DNA from: Bryobacterales bacterium
GTDB taxonomy: Bacteria; Acidobacteriota; Terriglobia; Bryobacterales; Bryobacteraceae
Length of the DNA stretch: 46,995 nt
Assembly: GCA_003164035.1 (NCBI GenBank)
Contig: PLRS01000081.1
Span: 136,245-183,239 of the forward strand
Direction of reading: 5' to 3'
A program made the position numbers and the translations under genes. Position 1 is the stretch's first letter; each line of letters opens with the position of its first letter. Below the pieces are notes generated by a model. The model did no database searches. It was given only the letters and a program-made list of their open reading frames with translations, and had not been told where the DNA came from. Positions 17,595 through 24,077 of the stretch are shown here, one piece after another.

Positions 17595-17755
17595 GGTGCT
17601 TAACCGATCTGGGGGAAATCCGTTCCAGGCAACCGCTCCCTCGCGGTCGCGGCTCGGTAAGTGACTGAAAACACGCGGCACTCGGAACCTAGCCGCGACC
17701 GCGAGGGAGCGGTTGCCGCGCCGAAACCGCGAAATCCCCAGATCGGTTAAGCGCC
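17595..17755. repeat. MITE-like palindromic element, copy 2
   Basis: About 161 bases with terminal inverted repeats GGTGCTTAACCGATCTGGGG / CCCCAGATCGGTTAAGCGCC and inner arms AACCGCTCCCTCGCGGTCG. It is the same element as at 4185-4344 and lies between the PilZ gene and the broken VWFA gene. A short fragment of the same end (ATCGGTTAAGCACC) recurs at about 37471-37485. Confidence 0.85.
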
Positions 17756-17833
17756 CCTTTAGGCATGGCAACACGAATCAGGAACCCTCCGCCGTCCAAC
17801 CGCGTCGAAGGAGGCATTACGCGGAGATAAACC

Positions 17834-18519
17834 GTGAAAGAACGCCGCCCGGCACTCAGGGCGATTTCGCTTCTGGTTGGGCTGCTCGCTTTGGCGGCTG
17901 CCGGTTCGGCGCAGCCAGGGATGCAGCAGCCCGTGCCCCCGATCATTGCCGATGTGAAAGAAGTACTGGTGCCGGTCATTGTGACGGACCCCAAGGGGCA
18001 CCATGTAGGCAATCTGAAGGGATCCGACTTCAAAGTATCCGAAGACGGCGTCCCGCAGGAGATCGTCTCATTCCGGACCACCGTGGATGCTCCCGCCTCG
18101 GAGACCGTCCCCGCAGCCTGTCAGGCTGCCGGCGAGCCATAACTTCCTGCTGCGGTTGAATGAGCTGGTGAGAGCGGCTGCGAGCATGCCGACGTCTCGG
18201 ACCATCATTTTCATTTCCGACGGGTTCAACCGCTTTCCGGGCCGCGAACTCTACGGCATCGTGCAGGGCTTTGCCCCGCGCGATCACAGCTTCTGGTTCC
18301 CATCGAGAGATACCGAACCCGAGTTGCAGAGCATTCAACAACGATTTGCCGAAGGGCATCACCAGGGCGCTCACGGACACGCGGGAATTCTATATGCTCG
18401 CCTACGTGCCGACGAACGATGCGTCGGACGGCAAATACCGAAAGATCAAGGTTGAAGTAAAAAACGGCGACAAGCTCCGGGTCAGCGCGAAAGCGGGCTA
18501 CTGGGCGACGGAAAAGTGA
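17834..18519 (+). pseudogene. VWFA-related (TIGR03436-type) secreted protein, broken in three frames
   Basis: The gene begins at a GTG preceded by GGAG, with a signal peptide (ISLLVGLLALAAAGSAQ) and then DVKEVLVPVIVTDPKGHHVGN and DFKVSEDGVPQEIVSFRT, a typical start of this acidobacterial family. That frame stops at 18142. The middle part (PTSRTIIFISDGFNRFPGRE) continues in a second frame from about 18130, and the end (ITRALTDTREFYMLAYVP ... GYWATEK) in a third from about 18340. The whole spans only 228 codons, and the region that should hold the DxSxS metal site is missing. Deletion plus frameshifts make it a pseudogene. Confidence 0.85.
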
Positions 18520-18534
18520 TCGGCTCCCAGCCTA

Positions 18535-18727
18535 ATGCGCCATAGTTTTCCCCGCGGGCAAGGACCTGCACAAGTGGGGCGGGCAATTCTGCCCGCAGCC
18601 GCCTTTTTAGGCGGCTCTTTCGAGGCGTGGCTGGTCTTCCATCCCGGCGAGAGCCGGCCAAAAGCCGGCAGAATTGGCTGCCCCACGATTTGCGCGGAAC
18701 GGCGCCAAAGTGAAAACTTTGCGGCAT
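18535..18727. repeat. MITE-like element with nested hairpins, copy 1
   Basis: About 193 bases with terminal inverted repeats (ATGCGCCATAGTTTTC / GTGAAAACTTTGCGGCAT) and internal hairpins such as CCGCCTTTTTAGGCGG and GCCGGCCAAAAGCCGGC. A 9-base direct repeat GGCTCCCAG lies just outside both ends (18522-18530 and 18730-18738), which may be a target-site duplication. A related copy in inverted orientation begins at 46851. Confidence 0.8.
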
Positions 18728-18767
18728 CAGGCTCCCAGGCGGCCCCACAACGGCTCGAATTTGATTT

Positions 18768-21173
18768 TCAACCCAGGCGGCGCGAGTTTCCGATTACCGA
18801 AAGGCTGGACAGGACCATCGCCGATGCGGCCAGAATCGGGCTGACAATGCCGGCGAAGGCCAGCGTAACGCCCACGGTGTTATAGGCGAATGCCCAGAAC
18901 AGATTTTGGCGCACGACGCGGAATACGCGGCGGGACAGGTCGAGAGCGTCGATGACGGTCGCGAGCTTATTGTTCATGAGCACCAGTGGCGCGGCCTGAA
19001 TGGCAATATCGGCGCCACATCCGAGGGCGATGCCTAGGTCGGCTTCGGCCAGGCTGGGCGCGTCATTGACGCCGTCGCCGATCATCATCACCACGGCGCC
19101 GGACTGGCGCAGGCGGCGGATGGTCTCGATTTTCCGCTCGGGCGTGGCTTCGGCTTCCCATTCGCCGGCGCCGATCGATGCGGCGACGGCCTGGGTGGGC
19201 GCGGCGGCGTCGCCCGAAAGCAGCAGGGTGCGGATGCCGCGGCGGCTCAGGGACGCGCACAGCTCGCGGGCATCGGGCCGCACGCGGTCGCCGAACGCCA
19301 TGGCGCCGCGCACTGCGCCTTCCCACCCGAAATAAACCACGGTGCCGGTATCGCCGGAGGCCGCGGCCAGGTGACCCACGCGCGCGCCGAAGGTTTCCAT
19401 CAAGCGGCTGTTGCCGATGAAATAGCGTGTGCCGTCCACCGCGCCGCTGATGCCCATGCCGGGATGAATGGAAATATCCGTGGAGCGGGCACTCGTGCCT
19501 GCAACGTCCCGACTCCTCGGGACGCGCGTGCCGGGATGATCCCCGACGTCGCAGCCAGGAGTGCCCGCTCCACGGAAGGCATGCGCGGCCACAATCGCCT
19601 TGGCCAGCGGGTGTTCCGAACGGGCTTCCACGGCGGCGATTTCGGCCATGCGGGAAGTGTCGCCGACGGTTTCAAGCAGGGCGAAGGCGCCTTCCGTTGC
19701 GGTGCCGGTTTTGTCGAGCACCACCACGTCCACGCCGCGAATGGTTTCGAGCACGCGCGTATCGCCGACCAGGATGCCGCGCCGCGAGGCCGCCGCCACG
19801 GCCGCCGTCAGCGCCAACGGGGTAGCGATGCCGAGGGCGCAGGGGCAGGCGATCACCAGCACGGCGATGGCGTGAGCGAGCGCTTCGGCCGCGCTTACGC
19901 GCCAGCTCCAGAAGGCGAAGGTGGCGAGCGAAAGCGCCAGCACCAGCGGGACGAAGACGCGCGACACGCGGTCGACGGCATGCTCGATCCTGGTGCGGTT
20001 GGCGGCGGCGCGCTCGACTGTCCGGACAATGTGTGCGAGTGTGCTTTCCTGCCCCACGCGGGTGGCTTCGATTTCGAGCGGGCCGCCGCTATTGACGCTG
20101 CCGCACACCACCGTGTCGCCGGGAGCCTTCCCAACCGGCCGCGATTCGCCGGTCAGCACGGATTCGTCGGCGTGCGAGCGGCCTTCCCGCACGATGCCAT
20201 CGGCGGCGATCCGTTCCCCGGATTTCACCAGAAAACGCATGCCCGGTTTCAGCGCTTCCAGCGAAACGAAACGCTCGCGCCCGTCCACCACCAGGCGGGC
20301 TTTGTTGGGCATCAGGCGATATAACAAGGCGATCGCGCGGGCGCTCCTTTCCTTGGCGGCGCGCTCGATGCTCTTGCCGGCCAGCACCAGGGTGACGATG
20401 GCGCAGACGGTATCGAAATAGACGTGCAGGCTGCCGGAGAAGGCGGCAACCACGCTGTAGAAATAAGCCGCCAGGATGCCCATGGCCAGCAGCGTTTCCA
20501 TGCGCAGCACGCCCTGGCGCACGCCGGCCCGGGCCAGGCGCAGGATGGGCCAGGCGCAGTAGAACACGGTGGGCGTAGCCAGCGCCATCAGTACGAACGG
20601 AATGCCGCGGCCGGCCCCGGTGATGCGCACGAAGTAGCTGGCGTAGACCACCAGGCTGAACATCATGGCATTCATCCAGAACAGCGCGGCCAGGCCGGTG
20701 CGCAGCAGCAGGTCCTTGCGCTCTGCGTCGGAGCGGCCGCCTGGTTCCCCGGTGTATTCCGACGCCCGGTAGCCCAGCGCGGCCACGCGCTCGCGCACGC
20801 GTTCGAGCGGCAGATACTGCGGCGCGTAGCGCAGCTTGAGCAGGTCGCTGGCGAACATCATCTCGCACCCCGCCACGCCGCGCAGCTTGCCCAGCGCGTG
20901 CTCAATGAGCCAGCCGCAGGAAGCGCACCACATGCCTTCGACATGGAAGACGGCTTCGCGCAGCTCGGCGCCCGGCGGGATGGCGGGCTCGGCCGCGCGG
21001 GCCCGAGTCGAGATCAGGCCCAGCCGCAAGCTCTCGCGGTAGAGATCGGTATCGCGGAAATCCTGGCCAGCGGTAAGCGCGCCGCTCTCGAGCAGAATGG
21101 CGTGGACGTTGCGGCAGCCGGCGCAGCAGAATTCGCCGTCGCCGGAGTCGAGCCCGCACAGCTTACAGGTCAA
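18768..21173 (-). CDS. ccoI: Copper-translocating P1B-type ATPase (CcoI/FixI-like)
   Basis: Delivers copper for cbb3 oxidase assembly in the inner membrane. Starting at the TTG at 21173 gives 801 residues. Residues 3-20 form an N-terminal Cys cluster (CKLC ... CCAGC) typical of the CcoI group. An HMA domain with GMWCASCGW follows (C83, C86), then transmembrane CPC (443-445), the phosphorylation site DKTGT (D487), HP (521-522) and a GDGVNDAPSLAEADLGIAL hinge. Residues about 534-565 are not native: they are encoded by a palindromic element (19477-19576) lying in frame inside the nucleotide-binding domain. The TTG overlaps the stop of the 47-residue membrane peptide gene by four bases. A frame continues upstream to 21323, but those residues are a shadow of that peptide gene. 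Confidence 0.92.
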   Translation of the reverse strand: MTCKLCGLDSGDGEFCCAGCRNVHAILLESGALTAGQDFRDTDLYRESLRLGLISTRARAAEPAIPPGAELREAVFHVEGMWCASCGWLIEHALGKLRGVAGCEMMFASDLLKLRYAPQYLPLERVRERVAALGYRASEYTGEPGGRSDAERKDLLLRTGLAALFWMNAMMFSLVVYASYFVRITGAGRGIPFVLMALATPTVFYCAWPILRLARAGVRQGVLRMETLLAMGILAAYFYSVVAAFSGSLHVYFDTVCAIVTLVLAGKSIERAAKERSARAIALLYRLMPNKARLVVDGRERFVSLEALKPGMRFLVKSGERIAADGIVREGRSHADESVLTGESRPVGKAPGDTVVCGSVNSGGPLEIEATRVGQESTLAHIVRTVERAAANRTRIEHAVDRVSRVFVPLVLALSLATFAFWSWRVSAAEALAHAIAVLVIACPCALGIATPLALTAAVAAASRRGILVGDTRVLETIRGVDVVVLDKTGTATEGAFALLETVGDTSRMAEIAAVEARSEHPLAKAIVAAHAFRGAGTPGCDVGDHPGTRVPRSRDVAGTSARSTDISIHPGMGISGAVDGTRYFIGNSRLMETFGARVGHLAAASGDTGTVVYFGWEGAVRGAMAFGDRVRPDARELCASLSRRGIRTLLLSGDAAAPTQAVAASIGAGEWEAEATPERKIETIRRLRQSGAVVMMIGDGVNDAPSLAEADLGIALGCGADIAIQAAPLVLMNNKLATVIDALDLSRRVFRVVRQNLFWAFAYNTVGVTLAFAGIVSPILAASAMVLSSLSVIGNSRRLG
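19477..19576. repeat. 100-base palindromic element inside ccoI
   Basis: Perfect 18-base ends TCCGTGGAGCGGGCACTC (19477-19494) and GAGTGCCCGCTCCACGGA (19559-19576), with further imperfect pairing inside (GTCCCGACTCCTCGGGAC). It is read through in frame by ccoI. A related but partial element lies at 46707-46771 outside any gene, which identifies it as a mobile or dispersed repeat. Confidence 0.85.
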
Positions 21174-21313
21174 CTGCCGTGCTCGATGCGGCCGTGCTCG
21201 TCCAGCATCTGCGGATTGGCTTGCCTGGTCTCCACGTATGCCCATATCAGAATTCCGATAAAGATGGCCGATACCACGGCCAGAAAAGGAATCAAAACCG
21301 GTATGCGTTTCAT
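21170..21313 (-). CDS. 47-residue single-pass membrane peptide between ccoG and ccoI
   Basis: The ATG at 21313 overlaps the ccoG stop as ATGA, and the TGA at 21170-21172 overlaps the TTG start of ccoI as TTGA. The product begins MKRIPVLIPFLAVVSAIF, has one hydrophobic helix (residues about 5-26) and a short polar tail with several acidic and His residues (ending HGRIEHGS). Gene position corresponds to that of ccoH in ccoGHIS operons, but the product is much shorter than CcoH. It could be a reduced CcoH-like or CcoS-like assembly factor; the family is not recognised. Overlap at both ends is the main support that it is translated. Confidence 0.7.
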   Translation of the reverse strand: MKRIPVLIPFLAVVSAIFIGILIWAYVETRQANPQMLDEHGRIEHGS

Positions 21314-22626
21314 GGTGTCCCACTTCCCGGACCGGAGTGAGCCGGCCCTTGCCCAGGCGCTAGAAATGTCATGGGGAACGAATCCACCGCCCCATCCGGA
21401 ATGGTGCTGGCCAGGATCTCGAAATGCGTCACCAGCTCCGGAGTGGAACCGGCGGGTTGGGCAATTTCGAAGAACCCCTGGGACGTCTCGCCCGGCTTCG
21501 TTCCCACTGGATTGACGGCGATGATGAGGTGCGCGGCGGGCAGGAAACGGAGCGAGAACAGCACCGCCGATGGACGGCCGCGGCGATTGGCGACGGCGAA
21601 TCGAAAACGATTGTAGACCTGGCCGTCGCTCCCTACGCGGTAGAGGTCCTGGCCGCGCTCGGGCGAAATTTGCACCAGCACCGGGTGCCGCATGGAGAAA
21701 GCTACGCCCAGACCGGCGGCATAGAAAGCCGTAATCAGGATCACCACCACGCGCTTGGCGTCGCGGATGCCAATTCGCCGATACCAGGGCTCAGCCGCGG
21801 CGCCGGTGAGCAACTCGCCCTTTTCGCCCCAAGCGTAGTGAATCAGCCCGGGCTTTGGCTGCTTCAAGCGGGCGAGCACTTCGTCGCAAGCGTCGATGCA
21901 TTCACCGCAATGTACGCACTCGATCTGGAACGGCCCGTTGCGGATGTCGATTTCCATGGGGCAGACGCGCACGCACTTCTTGCACTCGATGCACTCGTGG
22001 GTCTGGTCGCGATAGTGTACCAGCAGGGTATTGCCGTCCCCCATGATGCCCTGCAGGTAGCCGTACGGACAGACGCTTTTGCAGAAGCCCAGGCGCAGGA
22101 AAGCGAAGTCGGCGAAGGTCAGCAGGGTGACGGTGGCGCCGGCTATGCCGCCGGCGGTATGCGCGTCGAGCGAGAACAGGCGCCTGGCCAGGTCGACGGG
22201 TTCCACGAAGTAGGCGATGAACACGAAAGCCAGGAAGACCGCGCCGGGCGCGAGCGTCACATAAAACATGGCCCGCGCGGAACGCCGGCGGAGGGCGGGC
22301 GACCAATAGGGAAACTTCTTGGCGATTCGACGCTTCCACCACGATTCCACCGCCATCGACGCTTCGCTGAAAATCATCTGCGGGCAAAGATAGCTGCAGT
22401 AGACGCGCCCGAAGAATATCGAAGAGATGACGATCAGAAACATCAGGAACATCAGGGCGAAGAAGATGATGCCGAATTCACTGATCCATAACTCGGCGCC
22501 GAAGAAGTAGAAACGCTGGCGGGGAATGTCGAAGCGGACGACGTTCAGGAAGGGGAGAGCCAGGAAGACGAAGAAGCAGACCAGGTGGATTCGTTTGCGG
22601 AGACGGTGCCAGAGACTAGTGGGCAT
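21310..22626 (-). CDS. ccoG: Cytochrome c oxidase accessory protein CcoG
   Basis: A 438-residue polytopic iron-sulfur protein involved in copper handling during cbb3 oxidase assembly. Membrane helices at residues about 15-40, 50-75, 120-140 and 155-180 are followed by CKSVCPYG, and two ferredoxin-type clusters CIECKKCVRVCP and CVHCGECIDAC. YCSYLCPQ lies in the second loop. The C-terminal third after a last helix (about 285-305) is an Ig-like periplasmic domain, as in FixG. The stop overlaps the small membrane peptide gene by three bases. Confidence 0.94.
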   Translation of the reverse strand: MPTSLWHRLRKRIHLVCFFVFLALPFLNVVRFDIPRQRFYFFGAELWISEFGIIFFALMFLMFLIVISSIFFGRVYCSYLCPQMIFSEASMAVESWWKRRIAKKFPYWSPALRRRSARAMFYVTLAPGAVFLAFVFIAYFVEPVDLARRLFSLDAHTAGGIAGATVTLLTFADFAFLRLGFCKSVCPYGYLQGIMGDGNTLLVHYRDQTHECIECKKCVRVCPMEIDIRNGPFQIECVHCGECIDACDEVLARLKQPKPGLIHYAWGEKGELLTGAAAEPWYRRIGIRDAKRVVVILITAFYAAGLGVAFSMRHPVLVQISPERGQDLYRVGSDGQVYNRFRFAVANRRGRPSAVLFSLRFLPAAHLIIAVNPVGTKPGETSQGFFEIAQPAGSTPELVTHFEILASTIPDGAVDSFPMTFLAPGQGPAHSGPGSGTP

Positions 22627-22646
22627 GGGGCACCTGGGTTTGTGAT

Positions 22647-22780
22647 GCCTGGCAGACCACGAAAAACGATGGTCTGCCCCACAGAAAATTCTCTTGGGAA
22701 ATACCCGACGGCCGCGGCACTAATCGTGTGAGGGCCATTATCCGTGGGGCAGACCATCGTTGTTGGTGGTCTGCCCTGCA
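22647..22780. repeat. REP hairpin pair on the 5' side of the RAYT gene
   Basis: Two hairpins: GGCAGACCA/TGGTCTGCC at 22651-22678 and GGGCAGACCA/TGGTCTGCCC at 22747-22776. They are in opposite orientation, as judged by the asymmetric loop (CGAAAAACGA against TCGTTGTTGG). The outer hairpin lies 25 bases from the ccoG start codon. Confidence 0.9.
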
Positions 22781-22792
22781 GGCCTTATCCCG

Positions 22793-23311
22793 ATGCTCTT
22801 GTATCGCAGACGGCTGCCGCACTGGTTCCCGGAGCGCAGCATCACATTCGTGACCTGGCGCCTTGCCGGCGCACTTCCGGCGCACGCGGAAGAGAGCCTC
22901 GACCGCGGACCCTTCTGGTTGCGGGATGAGCGGGCTGCCAAGATCGTGCAAGATGCGCTCGAGTGGGGTGCGGCAGTGCGCCAATCCTACGACCTTTACG
23001 CATGGGCGATCATGCCGAACCACGTACACGCGGTGTTGGAACCGCACGCCCCGATGCCGGAGATCATGCGCTGGTTGAAGGGCAGGACCGGCCGGATCAT
23101 CAATCGGGAGCTCGGACGCTGCGGACAGGCGTTTTGGCAGGATGAATCCTACGATCACTGGGTCCGGTCGACTGAAGAGCTGAACGAAGTGATCCGTTAT
23201 GTCGAGAGCAATCCTGTGCGAGCGGGGTTGGCCGAAGCGGAGGATGAGTGGAAGTGGTCCAGCGCCGGGTGTAGGACAGACCACAAACAACGATGGTCTG
23301 CCCCACAGTGA
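22793..23311 (+). CDS. REP-associated tyrosine transposase (RAYT, Y1/HUH family)
   Basis: A 172-residue single-domain Y1 transposase. It shows PHWFPERSITFVTWRLAG near the start, the HUH motif in AWAIMPNHVHAVLEP and the catalytic tyrosine region FWQDESYDHWVRSTEE, followed by YVESNPVRAGLA and WKWSSA. The ATG at 22793 is preferred; in-frame TTG/GTG codons lie upstream within a REP hairpin. The last 14 residues and the stop codon are encoded by the downstream REP hairpin. The gene is transcribed against the surrounding cco genes. Family members bind and process their REP hairpins. Confidence 0.92.
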   Translation: MLLYRRRLPHWFPERSITFVTWRLAGALPAHAEESLDRGPFWLRDERAAKIVQDALEWGAAVRQSYDLYAWAIMPNHVHAVLEPHAPMPEIMRWLKGRTGRIINRELGRCGQAFWQDESYDHWVRSTEELNEVIRYVESNPVRAGLAEAEDEWKWSSAGCRTDHKQRWSAPQ

Positions 23312-23364
23312 ATTCTCGCAGGACATCCGTGGGGCAGACCATCGTTTTTCGTGGTCTGCCCTAC
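23272..23364. repeat. REP hairpin pair on the 3' side of the RAYT gene
   Basis: Hairpins GGACAGACCA/TGGTCTGCCC at 23274-23302 and GGGCAGACCA/TGGTCTGCCC at 23332-23361, again in opposite orientation. The first shares the downstream sequence CCCCACAG(N)NAATTCTC with the outer 5' hairpin. The first hairpin lies inside the transposase reading frame. Confidence 0.9.
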
Positions 23365-23381
23365 CGGCTGTTGCCGTGCTT

Positions 23382-24077
23382 CTACCCATGGCACACCGGC
23401 TTGCCGGCGAGGCCGCGCCACAGCAGGATGGCGCCGAACAGCATCACGGCCACGGCGGCCAGGCGGGTCGACCATCGGCCCAGGCGATAGCCGGCCACGG
23501 ACGACACCACGCCCATCGCGGCCAGTGCCACCGCCGTACCGGCGCCGAACGCCAGCATGGTGAGCGCACCCGTTAGCGCCGCGCCGGACTCCATGGCTTT
23601 GCCCAGCGCCGCGTACACCAGGCCGCAGGGCAGAAAACCCAAAGTCAGACCGAGGGCGAATTTGCCGCGCGTGCCGCTCGACGCCAGCCATCGGCCGATT
23701 GCCTGGCCCACCCCCGCCAGTCGCCCGCCACGCCGGATCCGCACCAGCCCGCCCGCCGGCATCAGCCCGATCATCAGTATGCCGGTAACGAGCATGGCCG
23801 CGCCACCCACCACCCGCGCTCCGGAGGACATGCCGGCGATCCGTCCCAGCAGGCCGATGGCCCGGCCCACCGAACCGGCCACGGCGCCCAACGCGCAGTA
23901 CGTCAGAATACGGCCGGCATTGTAAGCGGCGTGGGCGCGCCAAAGCGTTTCCCGCCCGGCCCCGCCGCGCACCAGAGAAACCGAATAAGCCAGCACGATC
24001 GGCCCGCACATCTGCAGGCAGTGCAAGCCGCTGGCGAGGCCCAGCAGAAATATGGCGCCCGCCTCGAGCGGCGTCAT
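23382..24077 (-). CDS. Sulfite exporter TauE/SafE-like membrane protein
   Basis: A 231-residue protein with about six hydrophobic helices. It starts with FLLGLASGLHCLQMCGPIVL, whose Cys/Met/Cys pattern is typical of the SafE-like proteins found beside cbb3 oxidase genes, where a role in copper or thiol transport for oxidase assembly has been proposed. LTLGFLPCGLVYAALGKAM in the second half repeats the motif. It starts in an ATGA overlap with the oxidoreductase gene. Confidence 0.88.
   Translation of the reverse strand: MTPLEAGAIFLLGLASGLHCLQMCGPIVLAYSVSLVRGGAGRETLWRAHAAYNAGRILTYCALGAVAGSVGRAIGLLGRIAGMSSGARVVGGAAMLVTGILMIGLMPAGGLVRIRRGGRLAGVGQAIGRWLASSGTRGKFALGLTLGFLPCGLVYAALGKAMESGAALTGALTMLAFGAGTAVALAAMGVVSSVAGYRLGRWSTRLAAVAVMLFGAILLWRGLAGKPVCHG

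Noticed and set aside
21174-21323. N-terminal 50-residue extension of CcoI
   Set aside because: The extension has no domain character and overlaps the 47-residue membrane peptide gene; the Cys cluster of CcoI begins right after the TTG at 21173.
22760-22792. Upstream TTG/GTG starts for the RAYT gene
   Set aside because: These codons lie in the REP hairpin and add residues not expected in the family; the ATG at 22793 gives the usual N-terminus.
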